64,000 bases of DNA from Raineyella fluvialis (GTDB lineage Bacteria; Actinomycetota; Actinomycetes; Propionibacteriales; Propionibacteriaceae), in assembly GCF_009646095.1 (NCBI RefSeq), contig NZ_CP045725.1, forward strand, positions 372,001-436,000, written 5' to 3'. The notes under the pieces were generated by a model. That model saw only the letters and a list, made by a program, of their open reading frames with translations. It did no database searches and was not told where the DNA came from. Numbering within the stretch: position 1 is the first letter of the stretch; every line of letters begins with the position of its first letter. The position numbers were made by a program, and so were the translations under genes. Shown here in pieces: positions 1 through 9,900 of this stretch.

Positions 1-1496
1 CTGACGGTCACGCCGTGGGGATCGGTGACGCGCATCGTGACGAACGGCGTGATGTCGGGCAGCACGACCTGGAAGCACGCGTCAGTCCGACCGGACTCGG
101 TCTGAGTGCGGCTGATCCCGGGCTGTGTGAGCAGGGCGAGCTGGACGACGTGGTCAGCCGGGATGGCCAGCTCGGTCTCGCTGGTCAGGTGCAGCTGGTA
201 GGTGCCGTCGACGTGCTCAACGGTGATTCCGAAGGGAACCGCGGCCAGCGTACGCAGCAGGTTCTCCAGGTCGCGGACCGCGGCGTCCTCCTCCGGGATC
301 GGATGGTCGGCGCCGGGGGCGTACGCCTGCAGCAGGGTTCGGAGGTTGGCGCTCGTCTGGGGGTCGTCCGGCAGCGTCATCATGGCGTCGACGCCCAGGT
401 GCTGGGACCGGCCGACCAGTTCGACCACGAACTCGACGTTGCCTCCGTAGGCGGCCGAGGTGGCGTTGGCCGAGCCGATGAAGACGTGGGTCTCACCGCG
501 GTTGCGCTCCACGACGGTGACCTTGGCATGCAGGCCCACCAGTTCGCTGGCCGAGGACCCGGGTTCCTTCGTGCTGCCCGGCTGGGCGGACCTGGCATCT
601 CCTGCCTCTGTCGTCGTCGCTTCGACCGCGGTGATGTCCGCATTCGCCAAGGGGTCGAGGACGAAAACCGCCTCCCCGCCGGGACGTCGTAGGCCGGCAA
701 GGGACTCGGGCCCCAGGGCATCCAGCGCCTCCGGGCGGGAGACCAGTGCCACGTCCCTGGTGTTGGCACCGCTGACGTGGCGAATGCCGGCGGCGTCGAG
801 GAAGGGGGAAATGACGAGGTGGCGGTAGCCGGTGAAGTCGGGCTCAGCCCGAAGGCGAGGCACACCGAAGGCGTGGAAGTGCATCTCACTGACGTGGTCG
901 GGCAGGGACCAGTCCACTCGCTCGGCACGGTCGGCCAAGTCGTTCACCCGGGCGAGTCGCTCGGGCGCCAGGTCGGTGACGGCCCAGTTGGGCAGCTGTC
1001 GGAGGAACCGGGCCAGCGACCGGTTGCTGTCGTGGCGACGACCGCCGGCGATCCCCTCGAGAGTGACGACGGCATCCCATGCGCGGCTGTCAGCCAAGTT
1101 CCGGGTCGAGCAGATCAGTCGATAGGCGTCCGGAAGGTCCTCCGCGGTGTAGCGCAGGAACCAGATCTTGGGATGGAAGAGGTATCCGGGCCGCGGACGG
1201 TGGACGGGGTGCAGCATCGGCTCGAGGAAAGCCATCAGGTCGGATGCCTGCTGGGGGACGGCGATCTGGCCGGCTTGGCAGAAGATGTCGACGCGGTCGG
1301 CGCAGGCTCGTACCGCCTCCAGCGCGGCGATCGGGTCCTCGCGTGTGCGCATGTCGTACGAGGCGAAGGCGAGCGGGGCGACCAGCGCTGTCGGCAGGTG
1401 CAGGGTGAACGTTGTCGTCACTGCGGCCTCGAGCCGGTAGCCGGCGGGTGGGCGGAGCTGGTCCATCAGGACGACACGGCTGTCGGGCTCAAACAC
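1..1496 (-). CDS. Phospholipase D-like nuclease-type protein (DrmC-like chemistry), 3' end cut by window edge
   Basis: Reading from a GTG at 1496 the frame stays open for 498 codons to the left edge. Two phospholipase D-type H-x-K elements are visible: FHPK at about residues 107-110, followed by a CSTRN segment near 129-133, and LHAK at about 322-325, followed by IGSAN near 340-344. In the PLD superfamily such paired motifs form one phosphodiesterase active site, and DISARM DrmC is a PLD protein. A nuclease role in phage defence is inferred from context. The GTG overlaps the stop of the upstream DUF6361-like gene (GTGTTTGA), so translation is probably coupled; an alternative ATG lies at 1466. 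It is the last visible gene of the left operon and longer than a typical single-domain DrmC, so the drmC name is not assigned. Confidence 0.8.
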   Translation of the reverse strand, partial: MFEPDSRVVLMDQLRPPAGYRLEAAVTTTFTLHLPTALVAPLAFASYDMRTREDPIAALEAVRACADRVDIFCQAGQIAVPQQASDLMAFLEPMLHPVHRPRPGYLFHPKIWFLRYTAEDLPDAYRLICSTRNLADSRAWDAVVTLEGIAGGRRHDSNRSLARFLRQLPNWAVTDLAPERLARVNDLADRAERVDWSLPDHVSEMHFHAFGVPRLRAEPDFTGYRHLVISPFLDAAGIRHVSGANTRDVALVSRPEALDALGPESLAGLRRPGGEAVFVLDPLANADITAVEATTTEAGDARSAQPGSTKEPGSSASELVGLHAKVTVVERNRGETHVFIGSANATSAAYGGNVEFVVELVGRSQHLGVDAMMTLPDDPQTSANLRTLLQAYAPGADHPIPEEDAAVRDLENLLRTLAAVPFGITVEHVDGTYQLHLTSETELAIPADHVVQLALLTQPGISRTQTESGRTDACFQVVLPDITPFVTMRVTDPHGVTV

Positions 1497-2687
1497 GTGC
1501 CAGCCCCTCATGGATGTCCGTCACGATGGTCTTCACCGTGCCCCAGCGGTAGTCCAGGCCACCGCCACCACCGCCGCCCCACTGGCCGAGAAGCTTCTGG
1601 TTGGCCAGCCGCGCCTGCTTGCCCTTCAAAGCAGCCTCGCGGTTGGCGATCAGCACGCGGAGGGACTCGTTCCTCACTCCGTTGGTGACGATGCCGTCAA
1701 GCATGGCACCGACCCACTGGTCGACGAACGCCTGGGTCCGCAGGGAGATGCGCGGGTTCCTGGCGCGAACCGATACCCAGAAGTCCTGCTGGTCCCAGGC
1801 GTGGAGTTGGTGACGGAGGTCCCCCAGCTCGTCGAGCCACGCGAAGTACTGGTCGCGGTAGTCCTCGACAGTTGCCCGGACAGTGGTGAAGCCAGCCTGC
1901 TCGTAGGCCTCGGCGAGCAGCACGTTATAGAGACGGGTAGCGCCCTTGACTGCGAGTGAGAAGAGCTGCGCATGGTGCAGGAAGCGCGCAGCCGGATCCG
2001 AGGCTGACTGGCAGGTCTCGTCGCGCCAGGGGTACGCGCTGTCGGGGATCGGCGGCTGGTCGGAAGCCACGACGTGGGCAAGCAGACTGTCGGGCACACT
2101 GTCGAGAATCCGTTCGCGCAGCCAGGTGGCCTCGGTGGCAGTCATGTCCAGGCCCCCATCGAGCGTCGAGGGGAAGTCCTGCGGGACGGGCGGTAGCGTC
2201 GGGTGCCAGTCATTCCTGCTGCGGCTCGCCAGTTCGTCAGCGGCCTCGCGCTGCTGACGGGTGCTGGCTAGTTGGTCGAGCCCGGTGTCCCGGCGAAGGA
2301 TCCCGAACGTCACCAGGCCGTTCCAGTAGATCGTCGAGGGCAAGTTCTTCACCTTGACGCCGGCGACGGCACCAATGACCCCGGTTGATACGGCAGCTTG
2401 GTGAGCGTGGTGACGAGTGCTCGCTCCGACTGCTGCACGCGAGCCCTGACCTCAGCTGCACTCCGTCCGGGCTTGCTCTCCTTGACGTACGCCCACGGCA
2501 CGAGCAGGAAGTACTTCGCACGCGTCTGGATCGTAGTGATACCGGGGAACAGCGCATCGCTGAAGACGTCGCGGATCTGCCCGATGCCGAGTTCGTCGAG
2601 CGTGTCTTTCTGCGTGAACAGCGCAATAACCTCACGGACCCGACGCTGTTCCTCGGCAGAGGTGTCCAGCCACGCAACGGATGACAA
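1489..2687 (-). CDS. DUF6361-like protein, reading frame broken by one missing base near 2380
   Basis: The first 103 or so codons (start 2687, beginning MSSVAWLDTSAEEQRRVREV) and the remainder (to 1489) lie in frames differing by one base. Adding one base to the C-run at 2379-2382 gives a continuous 399-residue protein. The N-terminal pattern (SSVAWLD, then TQKDTLDELGIGQIRDVFSD, then RAKYFLLVPW) and the later PSTIYWNGLVTFGI segment match what I remember of DUF6361 proteins, which occur beside helicase and PLD genes in defence islands; I know of no established activity. A run of seven glycines lies near the C terminus. It sits 46 bp after the Mrr gene and overlaps the PLD gene by 8 bp, so it belongs to the left operon. 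The family call rests on memory of the pattern, not on a search. Confidence 0.65.
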
Positions 2688-2733
2688 CTGTCCCTCCTCC
2701 CTTCAAACCAAGAGGTCGCAACCAAAGAGCGGC

Positions 2734-3639
2734 CTATTCGAAGAAGTCCTCGTCGACTTCGACGATCTGCACGGTCCGCCGGACCTGGACACCGACTCCA
2801 TATCGCACCATCAACGACGCGAGCCGCTGACCATCGATAAGAATCACACGAGTGGGCACCGACTCGGCATATGCACGTGCGCCCGAAGCGAACCGTCCCG
2901 TAGTGATGAAGACGCCCTGGTTGGCCTGATTGCCGTGCAGCGCCCCGACGAAGGCCTGTACCTCAGGTCTCCCAACGCTGGCATCCAGGGCGTAGCGCTT
3001 CGCTTGAACATAGATGCGGCTGAGCCCCAGGGCGTCCTGGTCAACAATGCCGTCGATCCCGCCGTCGTTCGACAGCTGCGTTCGTGTTGCCTTTCCCTCC
3101 GCGCCGCCGTATCCCATGGCCATGAGTAGGTCGAGCACCGCCTGTTCGAAGAAGGCGGGATCCTGAGAGTGGAGGCGCACGAGCAGATCGGCGCCAACAG
3201 TCGCCTGGAGGCGGGCAACGCCGTTCTCGATCTGCTCTACTGGGTCGATCTCTTCCGTGTCCACCTCTGACACGTCCTCTACCGCTTCCATCCCCGAGGT
3301 GATCGCAGTGATCGTCGGGGGCAGCAGGGTCTTGAGGTCGTGGACGGTGATGCCTGTCGCACGCTGTTCCAACAACGCCCGCCCCGAGTCAGTAATCTGA
3401 TAACTGCCTCGGATGGGCCGGTAGGCCGCTCCGAAACGACCCAAGTAGGAAAGCGCCCAGTTGGCGCGGTTCTCCCACCGTGCCTGTCCGGAAGGGATCA
3501 GCTCCTTACGCGCTTGTTCACTCAGCCCGAGACGATCGGCGACGACCTCCCGCAGGTCCCGAGCCTTGTGGACGATTCCATCGGAGAGCTCCTGAAGGAT
3601 CGGTGCCATGAACTGCTCCCATGTAGGCACTTCAGTCAT
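2734..3639 (-). CDS. mrr: Mrr-type restriction endonuclease
   Basis: This 301-residue protein is about the length of E. coli Mrr. It has an N-terminal winged-helix-like region (about 1-95, containing GSYQITDSGRALLEQ) and a C-terminal Mrr catalytic domain of the PD-(D/E)xK fold: FFEQAVLDLLMAMGYGG (163-179), NDGGIDGIV (191-199) and the QAK element at 212-214. These supply the usual D and Q-x-K residues. Family knowledge: Mrr enzymes cleave DNA, often modified DNA. It lies in the left operon between the 1020-residue unknown and the DUF6361-like gene. The 205 bp upstream leave room for its own promoter. Co-occurrence with an adenine methyltransferase in the same island raises a self-targeting question. 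Confidence 0.9.
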   Translation of the reverse strand: MTEVPTWEQFMAPILQELSDGIVHKARDLREVVADRLGLSEQARKELIPSGQARWENRANWALSYLGRFGAAYRPIRGSYQITDSGRALLEQRATGITVHDLKTLLPPTITAITSGMEAVEDVSEVDTEEIDPVEQIENGVARLQATVGADLLVRLHSQDPAFFEQAVLDLLMAMGYGGAEGKATRTQLSNDGGIDGIVDQDALGLSRIYVQAKRYALDASVGRPEVQAFVGALHGNQANQGVFITTGRFASGARAYAESVPTRVILIDGQRLASLMVRYGVGVQVRRTVQIVEVDEDFFE

Positions 3640-3844
3640 CGACTCTCCTCACAAGGTCATGCGGTACCCGCTCGATGAGCAGCTACGTCTGACACCATAG
3701 TCATTCACATGGCCCTTGCCGGACGTTCGTCGGCCGGACGTCCGCCATTCCGCGGTGGCCGGGCACAGCGCCTTCAGGCTGAGGACGTGCGTCGCTACTC
3801 CCGCATTTATCGCCCACGCTCGAAGACGGAAGCAGAGCCTTCCG

Positions 3845-6800
3845 CTAGTGGGTGAACAGGTATGCCAGATGCTCCGCAAGGTCCACTTGCACATCGCGGT
3901 AGACCATACTTCTCCCCCTCCTGTACGGCAGCAGACCGGAGGCCATCACCACGGCGCGACCGTACAAGCCAGGAAGTTCCGCGCCGAGCGGCACGGACAA
4001 CTCGGCCGACGTACGGTCATAAGCCAACAGTGGCCGGTTGCCCGTGACCAAGGGCGCTGCATGCTTCGATAGCTGAACGGTCGACAGGGCCACAGTGTCG
4101 TTCCGGACATCCTCTTCAGTCCGCAGGAAATCGATGGTCGTGAAGCGGGAAACGCGGTAAGCGCCACGCCCGCCGGCATCGCCCGCCGAGAGCCAGCGAC
4201 TCTCGCGCGGGTCGAACCACCGGAGCTGTCCTTCGAGACCGAGTGTCTGTCGCGGCAATTCCGCCACCACAGCGCTGATGGGCGGGAGCTGAAGCGCCAG
4301 GTGTGACCACCCGTCTTCGAGAACGACGACCTCGTCGAGCACGTTCTCCGGGACCCCACGCAGGAACCATGATTCGGGGCCCTCCGGATTGGCCTCCTGT
4401 GCCAGGACCGCTCTGGTGCCAGCTACATCCGCCTGGCTGTTCGTCAGCGAGTCCGGCCAGTACCCGCTCAGGAAGTAGCCTCGGGCAGTTCTTACCAACG
4501 TGCTCGGGCAGATCTCCCAAGCGACCGGACGCAGCGAACGCGAGTCGCGGCGTATGTTGACGTGTCCTAGTGCCTCAAGAAAGCGCGCGAACTGGTCGAC
4601 TACTAGCCCACTCGACTGGATGTGGCGGGCGACGCGCTCGAAGTGGGACCAACTGCCGCCACCCGTGTAGAAGAGCCCGTCCAGGGCCAGGTCCCAGCAG
4701 AGGTCGGTCGGCGCGTCAGGAACAGGCAGTTGCCTGAGGTCGTGACGCGGACGCTCGGCGGCTTCTTTGGCACGGGCATAGCGAGCTCGGTTCGACCAGT
4801 AACTGGTCGAGTACCGACGTGTGAGTCCACAACCCACGCACCGTCCCGTGGTCCAGGCCACCAGCGGTCGTCCCTTGGCGTCTTGTGGGACGTAGTCAAC
4901 CGTGACCCGATGCTTGCCGGTGTACAGGCAGGAGTCAGGATTAACGGCAGTCAGGCGTATGGGCTCACGGCTCACTGCTCCGGAATGCTTCTCGCTCCAA
5001 CTCGGGGAAGCCGGCAGTGGGCCAGAGCGCAGGGCGTCGCTCGCCGGATGAATGCGCACATTGCACTCCGGCGCCACATGGTCGACCCCCATGACGCCGA
5101 GTCCTCGGGTGGGATCAAGCTCGACGGGATCGCTCACAGCCCATTGACGCAGGTCAGGCTGGTCACCACTCGCGAGTCGGATGCGGTAGGTCGACTCCGG
5201 CTCCTTGCTGCCGGCAGGCCACATCGAGATCCGGTAGTCGCCCGGTTCAAGTTCGGCGGACGCTAGGTCGACAATCAGGACACCGTTCCCGTCATCGCCC
5301 CAGGAGTCGATCGTCCGAAGCTCAGAGTCATCCTCCAGACCCAGATCCCCCGTGATGTCCTCAAGTCGGACCGCGAACCCACCTTGGGCGTCACTGACGG
5401 CGCGGATTTCAGGCGGCTCGCCGACGTGCCACGAGCCGCGCGTAGCTCCAGGGAGCGGAAAGCCTCCTGCGAGAGTCAGATGGCTCGTTGTCACCGGGAC
5501 GAGCCCCTGCAAGTCGTTAACTCCTGACTGCGCCACGCTGCGAGGGATATCGAACAGCTGCACGTCAGTGATGAGGGTCCAGCTGTCCGGGAGCCCGGGA
5601 ACGTCGGGCTGCTCATGCCAAGCCGGGCGGGCGGCCTCATCGAGCACTCGGCGGACACTGGGCAAGAGTTCATCGAAGCACAGCAAACGCAGGTCCTCAG
5701 TGAGCAGGGCGTGCTCTGTCTCGGTCCAGCGTGCCGTCATCTCGTCCTGTCGGAACAGGACGAGGCGGCGGGGGTGACGAGTGAGAGTCCGTGCGGAATG
5801 AGCGTCGCGGATGACGAGGTCCGCTTCCAGCAACGACTGTGCACTGACAGCGCTGCTCTCGCCCAGAGTCAACGCTCCCGGAATGCTGGGTGACAGAGAA
5901 ACCGGCACCTCGCCCTGAGCCGCGACCAGGGTTGCGTCCCGACCATTGGTCGCATCCGGCAGGAACGCCAGGACTCCGACTCCCAGCCGCTTCTTCGGGA
6001 ATGACGACAGCGCCAGGGACAAGCGCAGGCGACCGCCCGCGCCGTGCTCGTCGGTGGCACGGGCCGTCTGCCCGTTCCACGTCCCGAGAGCCGCGGCAGC
6101 AGCGTCCAGGACGCGTTGTCGTCCTGATCCGGGGTTCTGCCACAGCCGCTGGAGATTCTTCGAAGCAGGGCTCGGGTTCTGCCCGATCCATGAGTCGAAC
6201 AGCCCCTCCAGGTGCTGGGGCGGAATGTTCGAGCCAGGAGGGAGCCCAGCCGATTCGAAGAAGTCGATCAGACGCTCCCGGTCGCCCGCCCGCATCATCG
6301 CCTGGGTGATCGGGTAGCCGACGAACCGCGGCGTCGACGCCTCGACAGTGGGCAGTCCCCGACGTCCGTCGCAGTGCAGGAGCCAGGCCTTGAGCATGTT
6401 CCAGAGGTAGCTCCCGTCTCCGCGGTACCCCTGCTCGAGTTTCGTCGACTTGGCTGGAAGCCCAAGCAAACTGGTGAGGCGGCCATAGAAGTTGTTGGCG
6501 GCATACTCGTCGCTGCCCGCCATCTTCTCTGCTGCCATGCAGAGCACGCTCAGGAAGGCGAGCATCGGCGGTGGGTTCTGCCAGTCCCCTTGCCCGTACC
6601 AATTCCGGGTGCGTGATCGAATCGTCCGCAAGACGGCGGCAGGCCCTTCCGTCAGGTCCAGGACGCCGAGGACAGCGGCCGCAAGCTCCGCTTCCACCTC
6701 ACCCGGCGCCACCCCTGCAGCCGACGCCAGCGCCTCCATCCTGTCGTCCTCGAAGTCGAGGTAGACCGGTGCAGGTTCGTCCAACTCGGGGAACATCACA

Positions 6801-6907
6801 TCGGCGATGGCTTGGTTCCAAGCGGCGTACGTTGCCCACCGCTCGCTCAGTGGACGCCAGTCGTCCCGAACGCCCCACGTACCTCTCGATTCGCCGGCGC
6901 CTTTCAT
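3845..6907 (-). CDS. Uncharacterised 1020-residue protein of the left defence operon
   Basis: I do not recognise this family. The N-terminal half is rich in Trp/Tyr and helix-like (NWYGQGDWQNPPP at about 103, later LWNMLKAWLLHCDGRRGLPT and VGYPITQAMMRAGDRERL). The middle is beta-rich with repeated short strands that could be Ig-like modules. A lone CVGC pair in the last third could be half of a metal site. No Walker, H-x-K or D-x-K nuclease motif was seen. Its ATG overlaps the TGA of the helicase-DUF1998 gene by 4 bp (ATGA, 6904-6907), so the two are almost certainly co-translated. That argues for a partner or scaffold role in the helicase complex, which is inference. No signal peptide or transmembrane segment is evident. 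Confidence 0.75.
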   Translation of the reverse strand: MKGAGESRGTWGVRDDWRPLSERWATYAAWNQAIADVMFPELDEPAPVYLDFEDDRMEALASAAGVAPGEVEAELAAAVLGVLDLTEGPAAVLRTIRSRTRNWYGQGDWQNPPPMLAFLSVLCMAAEKMAGSDEYAANNFYGRLTSLLGLPAKSTKLEQGYRGDGSYLWNMLKAWLLHCDGRRGLPTVEASTPRFVGYPITQAMMRAGDRERLIDFFESAGLPPGSNIPPQHLEGLFDSWIGQNPSPASKNLQRLWQNPGSGRQRVLDAAAAALGTWNGQTARATDEHGAGGRLRLSLALSSFPKKRLGVGVLAFLPDATNGRDATLVAAQGEVPVSLSPSIPGALTLGESSAVSAQSLLEADLVIRDAHSARTLTRHPRRLVLFRQDEMTARWTETEHALLTEDLRLLCFDELLPSVRRVLDEAARPAWHEQPDVPGLPDSWTLITDVQLFDIPRSVAQSGVNDLQGLVPVTTSHLTLAGGFPLPGATRGSWHVGEPPEIRAVSDAQGGFAVRLEDITGDLGLEDDSELRTIDSWGDDGNGVLIVDLASAELEPGDYRISMWPAGSKEPESTYRIRLASGDQPDLRQWAVSDPVELDPTRGLGVMGVDHVAPECNVRIHPASDALRSGPLPASPSWSEKHSGAVSREPIRLTAVNPDSCLYTGKHRVTVDYVPQDAKGRPLVAWTTGRCVGCGLTRRYSTSYWSNRARYARAKEAAERPRHDLRQLPVPDAPTDLCWDLALDGLFYTGGGSWSHFERVARHIQSSGLVVDQFARFLEALGHVNIRRDSRSLRPVAWEICPSTLVRTARGYFLSGYWPDSLTNSQADVAGTRAVLAQEANPEGPESWFLRGVPENVLDEVVVLEDGWSHLALQLPPISAVVAELPRQTLGLEGQLRWFDPRESRWLSAGDAGGRGAYRVSRFTTIDFLRTEEDVRNDTVALSTVQLSKHAAPLVTGNRPLLAYDRTSAELSVPLGAELPGLYGRAVVMASGLLPYRRGRSMVYRDVQVDLAEHLAYLFTH

Positions 6908-9900
6908 CGCAGTACCTCTTCTACCTCGTGGGCCAGAGCCGAGTCATCACCATTGACTCGATGTGCCCGGACGATCCTCCAGTTGTTCTGGCTGCACCAG
7001 AAGTCCCGGTCGCTGTCGGCTTCGAGGACGACTGCCACTCGTGCGTCCGGCCAGCCGAGGTCGACCGGCCAGGCCATGTCGCCGACCTCGAGTCCTGCCT
7101 CCGGCATCGGTACGTCGCGTTGAGCCAGGTGCACAACCAATGGACGGATGCGCTCGTCGACGATGCCTTCCAGATCAGCCCAGTCCGGGTCGAGATCGAT
7201 TCCCTCTGCCTCGGCAGCCGGCGGGAGGACGACAGGGGACTGCATGCCTGGATGACCCCCAGCGGCGGCCGGTGCCAGCAAGCTGAAGATCATGTCGGGC
7301 GTTCTACGGCTCTCCCGTACGTCGGACATGAAGACGGTCAGTCCGCGCCGCTCAAGTGCGCGGACGGTATCGAGTTGGAGGCGGTTGAGCCGGTGCTTGC
7401 GAGACCACAACGGGTGGCCGAGAAGTACGGCCCGCCGTCCGGCCACGACTGCCGTCAGTGCCCCTGCGTCGAGGATCTCGACCTGGTGGTTGTCCTCCTC
7501 GAGAATGTGCCCGTAGACCCTCACGAAATGCGCTGCACTCTCTGCCGCGAGGCCCAGCCATCGGTCCAGGTTCAGACGGCGGCCGAGGGCAAGATCGGCA
7601 ACATCCAAGGCCAGACGCCAATCCAAGAGCCCGTGGACGAATCGGTTGTCCCAGGAGCGCAGGCAGTCAGCGCAAGATGAGTCACAGGCTCGGTGATCAT
7701 CGGCCTGCCACTGCGAGCTGAGCCGGTCCGCGATCACCGAGAGGGCGCGTCGCAGAATCGGGCCTTGGGCGAGCTCGACGGCATAACCTGCGCCGTTTTC
7801 CAGAGTGTCGGCGAGATAGACCGCTGCGGTGCGCATCCCGTTGAGCGTCGCTCGCGACTGGATACCCCCTGACAGCTCCTGTGGTTGAACGTCCAGCTCC
7901 GCCTGACAGCCCAGCTTCAAGGCTTCGGCGAACGACTGCATGGCCGATCGGCCCGCCGGGCATTCCTCTGGGTGGGTGTTCACCACTCCGCCCTGCAACC
8001 GCACTTTGTCCAGCATCAGCATGACCGCATCGGTGGTGCGGATGTCGCCGATGACACCTCGTCGAGGCGAGCGGACTCCGTCACCTCCCGAATGGACCCC
8101 CACGGAACCGAAGTGGTCATCCACGAACTCGAACTCGCGGCCGCGGTTGTCGTTGACAACGATCAACTGGGCCTGTTCCAGCTGCCAGACCTTTACCGCG
8201 TCGACCATGTTGGTACGCCGCCCCAGGTCGGTCCAGGCCAGGTCGGCGGCGCCTGTTCCTGAGCCGGCGTTGCGCCGGACGTGGTCATCGCGCATCGTGG
8301 CACGAAAGCCGCTCGGCTGGTAGAGCGAGCTCCGTGTCGTGCGGTCCCCACAGACCGGACATGCGCCTCCGCCGGTGGAGGCATGGCTGGCGTAACCACA
8401 CTTGCACCGTTCGATCTCCACCGGCCTCCCCAGCGGATTGCCAAGGCGCTTGGGGCGGCTCTCGGGTGCCAAGGGATCGAGAGCAACGAAGCCATCCGCG
8501 AGGTACGACCAGCCGTCCTTGATCACCGCATTGCCCGGGCTGAACATCGAGACCGCGAGGTCCAGAGCCCTGTCCGCCACAGCCTTGGGAGGTCCGTCCG
8601 CGTGCGGCGGGTCGAAGTAGAGGGTACGGACCTTGGTCGGGAAGCCGAACATCGGCAACAGGCCAGCATTGGCAAGGCGCTCGCTGAGCAGCGCCTGGTT
8701 GTAGATCGGGTCGTTGGCGATCCGATCGATCTCATCCGCCAGCCGGTTCTGCAACCACTTGCGCATGGCGTCGGAATCCGTGGGACTCAGTCCGGTGTAT
8801 TTGATGAAGCGCTCCACGACGCGGAGAACTTCGCGGCTCCCCCTGAGCCATTTCCGGACCGCTTCGCCATTGGGTTTGGCACCGGACTCGTCGAGACCCA
8901 GCCATTGCTTCACCGAGCCGAATCGGCCATGCGTCGAGGGTGCCCCGGACACTTGGGTGGCCTCGAGCGGCAGAGAGGCGAATGCCTGACGGAGCAACTC
9001 GGCAACGACGACGCGGCGAACGATCGTCATGCGGGGGGTGTCGATGAAGGGCGCAGGCACAGGGTCGCCGGTCATTCGCTCCGGATCGCCGTAGTAGAAC
9101 TCGTCATGGCCGCGGTCACGACACACCGTGACGGCATACGAGAACGGCTGCTCGGCCCCCTTCCGCGTCCGGCTCGCCCGACGCGCTGCTGATAGTTGAA
9201 GCGCTGGGGGGGCATGTTCCCCATCACGACCGCCCGCAGCGTGCCGATGTCGACACCCACCTCCATCGTCGTGGTGACGCTGAGTACGTCGATGGCGCTG
9301 GTGAGGCGGTTCTCCACATCCGGACGAAACGCCCGACGGAAGAGTCGCTGCCGACGACGCTGTTCCAGGCGATCGGTCTGACCGGTCAGTTCTGCCGCCA
9401 CCAGACGCCGAGGGGGCTGCCGCGCAAGCCAGGTGTAGTAGTCAGAATCGTCGGGTGTGGCCGGGTCGTACGCGATCTGGTCCAGTACGCCGGAGCATTT
9501 CTCTCGGATGCACGTCCCACCGGACTCATGCGCATGAGCACGACCACACGTCCGGCAGATCCAGCGTTCGGTGGGGAGCTCTACGGCGAGCGGCACGTCG
9601 AGGCCATCGAGATTAAGGCTCCCCTCGGCCATGACCGGCTTCATCGCGGTGAAGACTGCAGCCGTAAGCGTGTCGGGTTTCATCCGCAGCCGCGCAGCCG
9701 CGCGTGTGAGGTAGTTGATGACCGGCCGAGGACGCTTGTCGACGGTCTTGGCCGCGCCCTGCGCGGGCAACAGGTAGCCCGAGGCCAGATAGAGCCGGAG
9801 AACCGAACGCACGACAGGCCTGATGCTCTCCTCGACACCGGTCTCGTCCGCGAGGCGCAGGACCGCGGTTCCGGTCTCCTCCAGGTCGCGCCCGCCGGTA

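Noticed and set aside
15-1688. Plus-strand open frames across the PLD gene
   Set aside because: Their sequences lack family motifs, while the minus strand carries two clear H-x-K motifs and a start overlapping the preceding gene.
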